Positions 40,331 through 54,574 of a DNA stretch of 64,000 nucleotides are shown here, one piece after another (position 1 is the stretch's first letter; every line of letters begins with the position of its first letter). Origin of the DNA: Balanoglossus misakiensis (Eukaryota > Hemichordata); NCBI GenBank assembly GCA_040954595.2, contig CM082580.2:1550001-1614000 (forward strand). The letters run 5' to 3'. Made by a program: the position numbers and the translations under genes. The notes below the pieces were generated by a model. That model did not search any database and was not told where the DNA came from. It saw only the letters and a list, made by a program, of their open reading frames with translations.

Positions 40331-43300
40331 AAATTTTGAGATTTTGCAAAGTCGAAAATTTGTCATTTTTTGATGATTTTCACCCATGTTTTTTTTTTCA
40401 AAAATCGACGAAATTTTGAGATTTTGCAAATTCGAAAATTTGTCATTTTTTGATGATTTTCACCCATGTTTTTTTTCAAAAATCAACGAACCCATGATTT
40501 TTTTTCAAAAATCGACAAAATTTTGAGATTTTGCAAAGTCGAAAATTTGTCATTTTTTGATGATTTTCACCCATGATTTTTTTCAAAAATCGACGAAATT
40601 TTGAGATTTTGCAAAGTCGAAAATTGTCATTTTTTGATTATTTTCACCCATGATTTTTTTCAAAAATCGACAAAATTTTTAGATTTTGCAAAGTCGACAA
40701 TTTGTCATTTTTTGATGATTTTCACCATGATTTTTTTTTAAAAAATGACGAAATTTTGAGATTTTGCAAAGACGAAAATTTGTAATTTTTTGATGATTTT
40801 CACCCATGATTTTTTTTCAAAAATGTACGAAATTTTGAGATTTTGCAAAGTCGAAAATTTGTCATTTTTTGATGATTTTCACCCATGATTTTTTTCAAAA
40901 ATCGACGAAATTTGAGATTTTGCAAAGTCGAAAATTTGTCATTTTTTGATGATTTTCACCCATGTTTTTTTTCAAAAATCTACGAAATTTTGAGATTTTG
41001 CAAAGTCGAAAATTTGTCATTTTTTGATGATTTTCACCCATGATTTTTTTCAAAAATCGACAAAATTTTTAGATTTTGCAAAGTCGAAAATTTGTAATTT
41101 TTTGATGATTTTTACCCATGATTTTTTTTTTTCAAAAATCGACGAAATTTTGAGATTTTGCAAAGACGAAAATTTGTAATTTTTTGATGATTTTCACCCA
41201 TGACTTTTTTTCAAAAATTTACGAAATTTTGAGATTTTGCAAAGTCGAAAATTTGTCATTTTTTGATGATTTTCACCCATGATTTCTCTCAAAAATCGAC
41301 GAAATTTTGAGATTTTGCAAAGTCGAAAATTTGTAATTTTTTGATGATTTTCACCCATGATTTTTTTTCAAAAATCAACGAACCCATGATTTTTTTTCAA
41401 AAATCGACAAAATTTTGAGATTTTGCAAAGTCGAAAATTTGTCATTTTTTGATGATTTTCACCCATGATTTTTCTCAAAAATCGACGAAATTTTGAGATT
41501 TTGCAAAGTCGAAAATTTGTAATTTTTTGATGATTTTCACCCATGATTTTTTTTCAAAAATCGACGAAATTTTGAGATTTTGCAATGTCGAAAATTTGTC
41601 ATTTATTAATGATTTTCACCCATGATTTTTTTTCAAAAATCGACAAATTTTTGAGATTTTGCAAAGTCGAAAATTTGTAATTTTTTGATGATTTTCACCC
41701 ATGTTTTTTTTCAAAATTGAACGAACCCATGATTTTTTTCAAAAATCGACGAAATTTTGAGATTTTGCAAAGTCGAAAATTTGTCATTTTTTGATGATTT
41801 TCACCCATGATTTTTTTCAAAAATCGACAAAATTTTTAGATTTTGCAAAGTCGAAAATTTGTAATTTTTTGATGATTTTTACCCATGATTTTTTTTTTCA
41901 AAAATCGACGAAATTTTGAGATTTTGCAAATTCGAAAATTTGTAATTTTTTGATGATTTTCACCCTTTTTTTTTCAAAAATCAACGAACCCATGATTTTT
42001 TTTCAAAAATCTACGAAATTTTGAGATTTTGCAAAGTCGAAAATTTGTCATTTTTTGATGATTTTCACCCATGATTTTTTTCAAAAATCGACAAAATTTT
42101 TAGATTTTGCAAAGTCGAAAATTTGTAATTTTTTGATGATTTTTACCCATGATTTTTTTTTTTCAAAAATCGACGAAATTTTGAGATTTTGCAAAGACGA
42201 AAATTTGTAATTTTTTGATGATTTTCACCCATATTTTTTTTCAAAATTGAACGAACCCATGATTTTTTTCAAAAATCGACGAAATTTTGAGATTTTGCAA
42301 ATTCGAAAATTTGTCATTTTTTGATGATTTTCACCCATGTTTTTTTTCAAAAATCGACGAAATTTTGAGATTTTGCAAAGTCGAAAATGTGTCATTTTTT
42401 GATGATTTTCACCCATGATTTTTTTCAAAAATCGACAAAATTTTGAGATTTTGCAAATTCGAAAATTTGTAATTTTTTGATGATTTTCACCCATGTTTTT
42501 TTTCAAAAATCAACGAACCCATGATTTTTTGTCAAAAATCGACAAAATTTTGAGATTTTGCAAAGTCGAAAATTTGTCATTTTTTGATGATTTTCACCCA
42601 TGATTTTTCTCAAAAATCGACGAAATTTTGCAAAGTCGAAAATTTGTAATTTTTTGATGATTTTCACCCATGATTTTTTTTCAAAAATCGACGAAATTTT
42701 GAGAGTTTGCAAAGTCGAAAATTTGTCATTTATTAATGATTTTCACCCATGATTTTTTTTCAAAAATCGACAAAATTTTGAGATTTTGCAAAGTCGAAAA
42801 TTTGTAATTTTTTGATGATTTTCACCCATGTTTTTTTTTCAAAATTGAACGAACCCATGATTTTTTTCAAAAATCGACGAAATTTTGAGATTTTGCAAAG
42901 TCGAAAATTTGTCATTTTTTGATGATTTTCACCCATGTTTTTTTTTCAAAAATCGACGAAATTTTGAGATTTTGCAAAGTCGAAAATTTGTCATTTATTA
43001 ATGATTTTCACCCATGATTTTTTTTCAAAAATCGACAAATTTTTGAGATTTTGCAAAGTCGAAAATTTGTAATTTTTTGATGATTTTCACCCATGTTTTT
43101 TTTCAAAATTGAACGAACCCATGATTTTTTTCAAAAATCGACGAAATTTTGAGATTTTGCAAAGTCGAAAATTTGTCATTTTTTGATGATTTTCACCCAT
43201 GTTTTTTTTTCAAAAATCGACGAAATTTTGAGATTTTGCAAAGTCGAAAATTTGTCATTTATTAATGATTTTCACCCATGATTTTTTTTCAAAAATCGAC

Positions 43301-43929
43301 AAATTTTTGAGATTTTGCAAAGTCGAAAATTTGTAATTTTTTGATGATTTTCACCCATGTTTTTTTTCAAAATTGAACGAACCCATGATTTTTTTCAAAA
43401 ATCGACGAAATTTTGAGATTTTGCAAAGTCGAAAATTTGTAATTTTTTGATGATTTTCACCCGTTTTTTTTCAAAAATCAACGAACCCATGATTTTTTTT
43501 CAAAAATCGACAAAATTTTGAGATTTTGCAAAGTCGAAAATTTGTAATTTTTTGATGATTTTCACCCTTTTTTTTCAAAAATCAACGAACCCATGATTTT
43601 TTTTCAAAAATCTACGAAATTTTGAGATTTTGCAAAGTCGAAAATTTGTCATTTTTTGATGATTTTCACCCATGATTTTTTTCAAAAATCGACAAAATTT
43701 TTAGATTTTGCAAAGTCGAAAATTTGTAATTTTTTGATGATTTTTACCCATGATTTTTTTTTTCAAAAATCGACGAAATTTTGAGATTTTGCAAAGACAA
43801 AAATTTGTAATTTTTTGATGATTTTCACCCATATTTTTTTTCAAAATTGAACGAACCCATGATTTTTTTCAAAAATCGACGAAATTTTGAGATTTTGCAA
43901 AGTCGAAAATTTGTCATTTTTTGATGATT

Positions 43930-46865
43930 TTCACCCATGATTTTTTTCAAAAATCGACGAAATTTTGAGATTTTGCAAAGTCGAAAATGTGTCATTTTTT
44001 GATGATTTTCACCCATGATTTTTTTCAAAAATCGACAAAATTTTGAGATTTTGCAAATTCGAAAATTTGTAATTTTTTGATGATTTTCACCCATGTTTTT
44101 TTTCAAAAATCAACGAACCCATGATTTTTTTTCAAAAATCGACAAAATTTTGAGATTTTGCAAAGTCGAAAATTTGTCATTTTTTGATGATTTTCACCCA
44201 TGATTTTTCTCAAAAATCGACGAAATTTTGCAAAGTCGAAAATTTGTAATTTTTTGATGATTTTCACCCATGATTTTTTTTCAAAAATCGACGAAATTTT
44301 GAGATTTTGCAAAGTCGAAAATTTGTCATTTATTAATGATTTTCACCCATGATTTTTTTTCAAAAATCGACAAAATTTTGAGATTTTGCAAAGTCGAAAA
44401 TTTGTAATTTTTTGATGATTTTCACCCATGTTTTTTTTCAAAATTGAACGAACCCATGATTTTTTTCAAAAATCGACGAAATTTTGAGATTTTGCAAAGT
44501 CGAAAATTTGTCATTTTTTGATGATTTTCACCCATGATTTTTTTCAAAAATCGACAAAATTTTGAGATTTTGCAAAGTCGAAAATTTGTAATTTTTTGAT
44601 GATTTTTACCCATGTTTTTTTTTTTCAAAAATCGACGAAATTTTGAGATTTTGCAAATTCGAAAATTTGTAATTTTTTGATGATTTTCACCCTTTTTTTT
44701 TCAAAAATCAACGAACCCATGATTTTTTTTCAAAAATCTACGAAATTTTGAGATTTTGCAAAGTCGAAAATTTGTCATTTTTTGATGATTTTCACCCATG
44801 ATTTTTTTCAAAAATCGACAAAATTTTTAGATTTTGCAAAGTCGAAAATTTGTAATTTTTTGATGATTTTTACCCATGATTTTTTTTTTCAAAAATCGAC
44901 GAAATTTTGAGATTTTGCAAAGACGAAAATTTGTAATTTTTTGATGATTTTCACCCATATTTTTTTTCAAAATTGAACGAACCCATGATTTTTTTCAAAA
45001 ATCGACGAAATTTTGAGATTTTGCAAAGTCGAAAATTTGTCATTTTTTGATGATTTTCACCCATGATTTTTTTCAAAAATCGACGAAATTTTGAGATTTT
45101 GCAAAGTCGAAAATGTGTCATTTTTTGATGATTTTCACCCATGATTTTTTTCAAAAATCGACAAAATTTTGAGATTTTGCAAATTCGAAAATTTGTAATT
45201 TTTTGATGATTTTCACCCATGTTTTTTTTCAAAAATCAACGAACCCATGATTTTTTTTCAAAAATCGACAAAATTTTGAGATTTTGCAAAGTCGAAAATT
45301 TGTCATTTTTTGATGATTTTCACCCATGATTTTTCTCAAAAATCGACGAAATTTTGAGATTTTGCAAAGTCGAAAATTTGTAATTTTTTGATGATTTTCA
45401 CCCATGATTTTTTTCAAAAATCGACGAAATTTTGAGATTTTGCAAAGTCGAAAATGTGTCATTTTTTGATGATTTTCACCCATGATTTTTTTCAAAAATC
45501 GACAAAATTTTGAGATTTTGCAAATTCGAAAATTTGTAATTTTTTGATGATTTTCACCCATGTTTTTTTTCAAAAATCAACGAACCCATGATTTTTTTTC
45601 AAAAATCGACAAAATTTTGAGATTTTGCAAAGTCGAAAATTTGTCATTTTTTGATGATTTTCACCCATGATTTTTCTCAAAAATCGACGAAATTTTGCAA
45701 AGTCGAAAATTTGTAATTTTTTGATGATTTTCACCCATGATTTTTTTTCAAAAATCGACGAAATTTTGAGATTTTGCAAAGTCGAAAATTTGTCATTTAT
45801 TAATGATTTTCACCCATGATTTTTTTTCAAAAATCGACAAAATTTTGAGATTTTGCAAAGTCGAAAATTTGTAATTTTTTGATGATTTTCACCCATGTTT
45901 TTTTTCAAAATTGAACGAACCCATGATTTTTTTCAAAAATCGACGAAATTTTGAGATTTTGCAAAGTCGAAAATTTGTCATTTTTTGATGATTTTCACCC
46001 ATGATTTTTTTCAAAAATAGACAAAATTTTGAGATTTTGCAAAGTCGAAAATTTGTAATTTTTTGATGATTTTTACCCATGATTTTTTTTTTCAAAAATC
46101 GACGAAATTTTGAGATTTTGCAAATTCGAAAATTTGTAATTTTTTGATGATTTTCACCCTTTTTTTTTCAAAAATCAACGAACCCATGATTTTTTTTCAA
46201 AAATCTACGAAATTTTGAGATTTTGCAAAGTCAAAAATTTGTCATTTTTTGATGATTTTCACCCATGATTTTTTTCAAAAATCGACAAAATTTTTAGATT
46301 TTGCAAAGTCGAAAATTTGTAATTTTTTGATGATTTTTACCCATGATTTTTTTTTTCAAAAATCGACGAAATTTTGAGATTTTGCAAAGACGAAAATTTG
46401 TAATTTTTTGATGATTTTCACCCATATTTTTTTTCAAAATTGAACGAACCCATGATTTTTTTCAAAAATCGACGAAATTTTGAGATTTTGCAAAGTCGAA
46501 AATTTGTCATTTTTTGATGATTTTCACCCATGATTTTTTTCAAAAATCGACGAAATTTTGAGATTTTGCAAAGTCGAAAATGTGTCATTTTTTGATGATT
46601 TTCACCCATGATTTTTTTCAAAAATCGACAAAATTTTGAGATTTTGCAAATTCGAAAATTTGTAATTTTTTGATGATTTTCACCCATGTTTTTTTTCAAA
46701 AATCAACGAACCCATGATTTTTTTTCAAAAATCGACAAAATTTTGAGATTTTGCAAAGTCGAAAATTTGTCATTTTTTGATGATTTTCACCCATGATTTT
46801 TCTCAAAAATCGACGAAATTTTGAGATTTTGCAAAGTCGAAAATTTGTAATTTTTTGATGATTTT
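43930..46865 (+). repeat. Perfectly adjacent tandem pair of a 1467-bp unit
   Basis: About 43930-45397 is followed directly by a second copy at about 45397-46865, with several landmarks all 1467 bases apart. Each contains the GTCATTTATTAATG monomer, the CACCC plus T-run marker and AAAATGTGTCATTTTTTG. One copy has AAAAATAGACAAAATTTTG near 46014. Confidence 0.82.
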
Positions 46866-47294
46866 CACCCATGTTTTTTTTCAAAAATCAACGAACCCAT
46901 GATTTTTTTTCAAAAATCGACAAAATTTTGAGATTTTGCAAAGTCGAAAATTTGTCATTTTTTGATGATTTTCACCCATGATTTTTCTCAAAAATCGACG
47001 AAATTTTGAGATTTTGCAAAGTCGAAAATTTGTAATTTTTTGATGATTTTCACCCATGATTTTTTTTCAAAAATCGACGAAATTTTGAGATTTTGCAAAG
47101 TCGAAAATTTGTCATTTATTAATGATTTTCACCCATGATTTTTTTTCAAAAATCGACAAAATTTTGAGATTTTGCAAAGTCGAAAATTTGTAATTTTTTG
47201 ATGATTTTCACCCATGTTTTTTTTCAAAATTGAACGAACCCATGATTTTTTTCAAAAATCGACGAAATTTTGAGATTTTGCAAAGTCGAAAATT

Positions 47295-48350
47295 TGTCAT
47301 TTTTGATGATTTTTTCCCATGATTTTGTTTTTCAAAAATCGACCAAATTTTGAGATTTTGCAAAGACAAAAAATTGTCATTTTTTGATGATTTTCACCCA
47401 TGATTTTTTTCAAAAATCGACGAAATTTTGAGATTTTGCAAAGACGAAAATTTGTCGTTTTTTGATGATTTTCACCCATGATTTTTCTCAAAAATCGACG
47501 AAATTTTGAGATTTTGCAAAGTCGAAAATTTGTCATTTTTTGATGATTTTCACCCATGATTCTTTTCAAAAATCGACGAAATTTGAGATTTTGCAAAGTC
47601 GAAAATTTGTCATTTTTTGATGATTTTTACCCATGATTTTTTTTTTCAAAAATCGACCAAATTTTGAGATTTTGCAAAGACGAAAATTTGTCATTTTTTG
47701 ATGATTTTCACCCATGATTTTTCTCAAAAATCGACGAAATTTTGAGATTTTGCAAAGTCAAAAATTTGTCATTTTTTGATGATTTTCACCCATGATTTTT
47801 TTCAAAAATCGACGAAATTTAAGATTTTGCAAAGTCGAAAATTTGTCATTTTTTGATGATTTTCACCCATGATTTTTTTCAAAAATCGACGAAATTTTGA
47901 GATTTTGCAAAGTCGAAAATTTGTCATTTTTTGATAATTTTTTCCTATGATTTTTCTCAAAAATCGACGAAATTTTGAGATTTTGCAAAGTCAAAAATTT
48001 GTCATTTTTTGATGATTTTCACCCATGATTTTTTTCAAAAATCGACGAAATTTAAGATTTTGCAAAGTCGAAAATTTGTCATTTTTTGATGATTTTCACC
48101 CATGATTTTTTTCAAAAATCGACGAAATTTTGAGATTTTGCAAAGTCGAAAATTTGTCATTTTTTGATGATTTTCACCCATGATTTTTTTTCAAAAATCG
48201 ACAAAATTTTTAGATTTTGCAAAGTCGAAAATTTGTAATTTTTTGATGATTTTTACCCATGATTTTTTTTTCAAAAATCGACGAAATTTTGAGATTTTGC
48301 AAAGACGAAACTTTTTAATTTTTTGATGATTTTCACCCATGACTTTTTTT
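47295..48350 (+). repeat. Variant satellite B block, second copy
   Basis: Repeats 39340-40330 at an offset of 7955. It includes TTTTCCTATGATTTTTCTC (near 39986 and 47941) and AAAGTCAAAAATTTG. An additional internal duplication follows at 48.4-48.7 kb, where GACGAAACTTTTTAATTTT appears again. Confidence 0.8.
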
Positions 48351-49009
48351 CAAAAATTTACGAAATTTTGAGATTTTGCAAAGTCGAAAATTTGTCATTT
48401 TTTGATGATTTTCACCCATGATTTTTTTCAAAAATCGACGAAATTTTGAGATTTTGCAAAGTCGAAAATTTGTCATTTTTTGATGATTTTCACCCATGAT
48501 TTTTTTCAAAAATCGACAAAATTTTTAGATTTTGCAAAGTCGAAAATTTGTAATTTTTTGATGATTTTTACCCATGATTTTTTTTTTCAAAAATCGACGA
48601 TTTTTTGAGATTTTGCAAAGACGAAACTTTTTAATTTTTTGATGATTTTCACCCATGACTTTTTTTCAAAAATTCACGAAATTTTGAGATTTTGCAAAGT
48701 CGAAAATTTGTCATTTTTTGATGATTTTCACCCATGTTTTTTTTTTCAAAAATCGACGAAATTTTGAGATTTTGCAAATTCGAAAATTTGTCATTTTTTG
48801 ATGATTTTCACCCATGTTTTTTTTCAAAAATCAACGAACCCATGATTTTTTTTCAAAAATCGACAAAATTTTGAGATTTTGCAAAGTCGAAAATTTGTCA
48901 TTCTTTGATGATTTTCACCCATGATTTTTTTCAAAAATCGACGAAATTTTGAGATTTTGCAAAGTCGAAAATTTGTCATTTTTTGATGATTTTCACCCAT
49001 GATTTTTTT

Positions 49010-51784
49010 TCAAAAATGTACGAAATTTTGAGATTTTGCAAAGTCGAAAATTTGTAATTTTTTGATGATTTTCACCCATGATTTTTTTTCAAAAATCAAC
49101 GAACCCATGATTTTTTTTCAAAAATCGACAAAATTTTGAGATTTTGCAAAGTCGAAAATTTGTCATTTTTTGATGATTTTCACCCATGATTTTTCTCAAA
49201 AATCGACGAAATTTTGAGATTTTGCAAAGTCGAAAATTTGTAATTTTTTGATGATTTTCACCCATGATTTTTTTTCAAAAATCGACGAAATTTTGAGATT
49301 TTGCAATGTCGAAAATTTGTCATTTATTAATGATTTTCACCCATGATTTTTTTTCAAAAATCGACAAATTTTTGAGATTTTGCAAAGTCGAAAATTTGTA
49401 ATTTTTTGATGATTTTCACCCATGTTTTTTTTCAAAATTGAACGAACCCATGATTTTTTTCAAAAATCGACGAAATTTTGAGATTTTGCAAAGTCGAAAA
49501 TTTGTCATTTTTTGATGATTTTCACCCATGATTTTTTTCAAAAATCGACAAAATTTTGAGATTTTGCAAAGTCGAAAATTTGTAATTTTTTGATGATTTT
49601 TACCCATGATTTTTTTTTTCAAAAATCGACGAAATTTTGAGATTTTGCAAATTCGAAAATTTGTAATTTTTTGATGATTTTCACCCTTTTTTTTTCAAAA
49701 ATCAACGAACCCATGATTTTTTTTCAAAAATTTACGAAATTTTGAGATTTTGCAAAGTCGAAAATTTGTCATTTTTTGATTATTTTCACCCATGATTTTT
49801 TTCAAAAATCGACAAAATTTTTAGATTTTGCAAAGTCGAAAATTTGTAATTTTTTGATGATTTTTACCCATGATTTTTTTTTTCAAAAATCGACGAAATT
49901 TTGAGATTTTGCAAAGACGAAAATTTGTAATTTTTTGATGATTTTCACCCATATTTTTTTTCAAAATTGAACGAACCCATGATTTTTTTCAAAAATCGAC
50001 GAAATTTTGAGATTTTGCAAAGTCGAAAATTTGTCATTTTTTGATGATTTTCACCCATGATTTTTTTCAAAAATCGACGAAATTTTGAGATTTTGCAAAG
50101 TCGAAAATGTGTCATTTTTTGATGATTTTCACCCATGATTTTTTTCAAAAATCGACAAAATTTTGAGATTTTGCAAATTCGAAAATTTGTCATTTTTTGA
50201 TGATTTTCACCCATGTTTTTTTTCAAAAATCAACGAACCCATGATTTTTTTTCAAAAATCGACAAAATTTTGAGATTTTGCAAAGACGAAAATTTGTCAT
50301 TTTTTGATGATTTTCACCCATGATTTTTTTCAAAAATCGACGAAATTTTGAGATTTTGCAAAGTCGAAAATTTGTCATTTTTTGATTATTTTCACCCATG
50401 ATTTTTTTCAAAAATCGACAAAATTTTTAGATTTTGCAAAGTCGACAATTTGTCATTTTTTGATGATTTTCACCATGATTTTTTTTAAAAAATGACGAAA
50501 TTTTGAGATTTTGCAAAGACGAAAATTTGTAATTTTTTGATGATTTTCACCCATGATTTTTTTTCAAAAATGTACGAAATTTTGAGATTTTGCAAAGTCG
50601 AAAATTTGTAATTTTTTGATGATTTTCACCCATGATTTTTTTTCAAAAATCAACGAACCCATGATTTTTTTTCAAAAATCGACAAAATTTTGAGATTTTG
50701 CAAAGTCGAAAATTTGTCATTTTTTGATGATTTTCACCCATGATTTTTCTCAAAAATCGACGAAATTTTGAGATTTTGCAAAGTCGAAAATTTGTAATTT
50801 TTTGATGATTTTCACCCATGATTTTTTTTCAAAAATCGACGAAATTTTGAGATTTTGCAATGTCGAAAATTTGTCATTTATTAATGATTTTCACCCATGA
50901 TTTTTTTTCAAAAATCGACAAATTTTTGAGATTTTGCAAAGTCGAAAATTTGTAATTTTTTGATGATTTTCACCCATGTTTTTTTTCAAAATTGAACGAA
51001 CCCATGATTTTTTTCAAAAATCGACGAAATTTTGAGATTTTGCAAAGTCGAAAATTTGTCATTTTTTGATGATTTTCACCCATGATTTTTTTCAAAAATC
51101 GACAAAATTTTGAGATTTTGCAAAGTCGAAAATTTGTAATTTTTTGATGATTTTTACCCATGATTTTTTTTTTCAAAAATCGACGAAATTTTGAGATTTT
51201 GCAAATTCGAAAATTTGTAATTTTTTGATGATTTTCACCCTTTTTTTTAAAAAAATCAACGAACCCATGATTTTTTTTCAAAAATCTACGAAATTTTGAG
51301 ATTTTGCAAAGTCGAAAATTTGTCATTTTTTGATGATTTTCACCCATGATTTTTTTCAAAAATCGACAAAATTTTTAGATTTTGCAAAGTCGAAAATTTG
51401 TAATTTTTTGATGATTTTTACCCATGATTTTTTTTTTCAAAAATCGACGAAATTTTGAGATTTTGCAAAGACGAAAATTTGTAATTTTTTGATGATTTTC
51501 ACCCATATTTTTTTTCAAAATTGAACGAACCCATGATTTTTTTCAAAAATCGACGAAATTTTGAGATTTTGCAAAGTCGAAAATTTGTCATTTTTTGATG
51601 ATTTTCACCCATGATTTTTTTCAAAAATCGACGAAATTTTGAGATTTTGCAAAGTCGAAAATGTGTCATTTTTTGATGATTTTCACCCATGATTTTTTTC
51701 AAAAATCGACAAAATTTTGAGATTTTGCAAATTCGAAAATTTGTAAATTTTTGATGATTTTCACCCATGTTTTTTTTCAAAAAT
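49010..51784 (+). repeat. Tandem pair of a ~1554-base satellite B unit
   Basis: About 49010-50230 matches about 50564-51784 with an offset of 1554. Both copies begin at the rare AAAAATGTACG monomer (49013 and 50567). The left copy alone has GATTATTTTCACCC near 49780, and the right alone has a run TTTTTTTTAAAAAAATC near 51241. Confidence 0.78.
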
Positions 51785-53030
51785 CAACGAACCCATGATT
51801 TTTTTCAAAAATCGACAAAATTTTGAGATTTTGCAAAGTCGAAAATTTGTCATTTTTTGATGATTTTCACCCATGATTTTTCTCAAAAATCGACGAAATT
51901 TTGCAAAGTCGAAAATTTGTAATTTTTTGATGATTTTCACCCATGATTTTTTTTCAAAAATCGACGAAATTTTGAGATTTTGCAAAGTCGAAAATTTGTC
52001 ATTTATTAATGATTTTCACCCATGATTTTTTTTCAAAAATCGACAAAATTTTGAGATTTTGCAAAGTCGAAAATTTGTAATTTTTTGATGATTTTCACCC
52101 ATGTTTTTTTTCAAAATTGAACGAACCCATGATTTTTTTCAAAAATCGACGAAATTTTGAGATTTTGCAAAGTCGAAAATTTGTCATTTTTTGATGATTT
52201 TCACCCATGTTTTTTTTTTCAAAAATCGACGAAATTTTGAGATTTTGCAAAGTCGAAAATTTGTCATTTATTAATGATTTTCACCCATGATTTTTTTTCA
52301 AAAATCGACAAATTTTTGAGATTTTGCAAAGTCGAAAATTTGTCATTTTTTGATGATTTTCACCCATGATTTTTTTCAAAAATCGACGAAATTTTGAGAT
52401 TTTGCAAAGTCGAAAATGTGTCATTTTTTGATGATTTTCACCCATGATTTTTTTCAAAAATCGACAAAATTTTGAGATTTTGCAAATTCGAAAATTTGTA
52501 ATTTTTTGATGATTTTCACCCATGTTTTTTTTCAAAAATCAACGAACCCATGATTTTTTTCAAAAATCGACAAAATTTTGAGATTTTGCAAAGTCGAAAA
52601 TTTGTCATTTTTTGATGATTTTCACCCATGATTTTTCTCAAAAATCGACGAAATTTTGCAAAGTCGAAAATTTGTAATTTTTTGATGATTTTCACCCATG
52701 ATTTTTTTTTAAAAATCGACGAAATTTTGAGATTTTGCAAAGTCGAAAATTTGTCATTTATTAATGATTTTCACCCATGATTTTTTTTCAAAAATCGACA
52801 AAATTTTGAGATTTTGCAAAGTCGAAAATTTGTAATTTTTTGATGATTTTCACCCATGTTTTTTTTCAAAATTGAACGAACCCATGATTTTTTTCAAAAA
52901 TCGACGAAATTTTGAGATTTTGCAAAGTCGAAAATTTGTCATTTTTTGATGATTTTCACCCATGTTTTTTTTTTCAAAAATCGACGAAATTTTGAGATTT
53001 TGCAAAGTCGAAAATTTGTCATTTATTAAT
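51620..53030 (+). repeat. 755-bp tandem duplication in satellite B
   Basis: About 51620-52275 recurs at about 52375-53030 at an offset of 755. The repeated order is AAAATGTGTCATT, AAATTCG, the ATCAACGAACCCATG partial monomer, the monomer lacking GAGATTTT, and TCATTTATTAATG. Confidence 0.75.
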
Positions 53031-54574
53031 GATTTTCACCCATGATTTTTTTTCAAAAATCGACAAATTTTTGAGATTTTGCAAAGTCGAAAATTTGTAA
53101 TTTTTTGATGATTTTTACCCATGATTTTTTTTTTCAAAAATCGACGAAATTTTGAGATTTTGCAAATTCGAAAATTTGTAATTTTTTGATGATTTTCACC
53201 CTTTTTTTTTCAAAAATCAACGAACCCATGATTTTTTTTCAAAAATCTACGAAATTTTGAGATTTTGCAAAGTCGAAAATTTGTCATTTTTTGATGATTT
53301 TCACCCATGATTTTTTTCAAAAATCGACAAAATTTTTAGATTTTGCAAAGTCGAAAATTTGTAATTTTTTGATGATTTTTACCCATGATTTTTTTTTTCA
53401 AAAATTGACGAAATTTTGAGATTTTGCAAAGACGAAAATTTTTAATTTTTTGATGATTTTCACCCATATTTTTTTTCAAAATTGAACGAACCCATGATTT
53501 TTTTCAAAAATCGACGAAATTTTGAGATTTTGCAAAGTCGAAAATTTGTCATTTTTTGATGATTTTCACCCATGATTTTTTTCAAAAATCGACGAAATTT
53601 TGAGATTTTGCAAAGTCGAAAATGTGTCATTTTTTGATGATTTTCACCCATGATTTTTTTCAAAAATCGACAAAATTTTGAGATTTTGCAAATTCGAAAA
53701 TTTGTAATTTTTTGATGATTTTCACCCATGTTTTTTTTCAAAAATCAACGAACCCATGATTTTTTTTCAAAAATCGACAAAATTTTGAGATTTTGCAAAG
53801 TCGAAAATTTGTCATTTTTTGATGATTTTCACCCATGATTTTTCTCAAAAATCGACGAAATTTTGAGATTTTGCAAAGTCGAAAATTTGTAATTTTTTGA
53901 TGATTTTCACCCATGATTTTTTTTCAAAAATCGACGAAATTTTGAGATTTTGCAAAGTCGAAAATTTGTCATTTATTAATGATTTTCACCCATGATTTTT
54001 TTTCAAAAATCGACAAAATTTTGAGATTTTGCAAAGTCGAAAATTTGTAATTTTTTGATGATTTTCACCCATGTTTTTTTTCAAAATTGAACGAACCCAT
54101 GATTTTTTTCAAAAATCGACAAAATTTTGAGATTTTGCAAAGTCGAAAATTTGTCATTTTTTGATGATTTTCACCCATGATTTTTCTCAAAAATCGACGA
54201 AATTTTGAGATTTTGCAAAGTCGAAAATTTGTAATTTTTTGATGATTTTCACCCATGATTTTTTTTCAAAAATCGACGAAATTTTGAGATTTTGCAAAGT
54301 CGAAAATTTGTCATTTATTAATGATTTTCACCCATGATTTTTTTTCAAAAATCGACAAAATTTTGAGATTTTGCAAAGTCGAAAATTTGTAATTTTTTGA
54401 TGATTTTCACCCATGTTTTTTTTCAAAATTGAACGAACCCATGATTTTTTTCAAAAATCGACGAAATTTTGAGATTTTGCAAATTCGAAAATTTGTCATT
54501 TTTTGATGATTTTCACCCATGTTTTTTTTTCCAAAATCGACGAAATTTTGAGATTTTGCAAAGTCGAAAATTTG

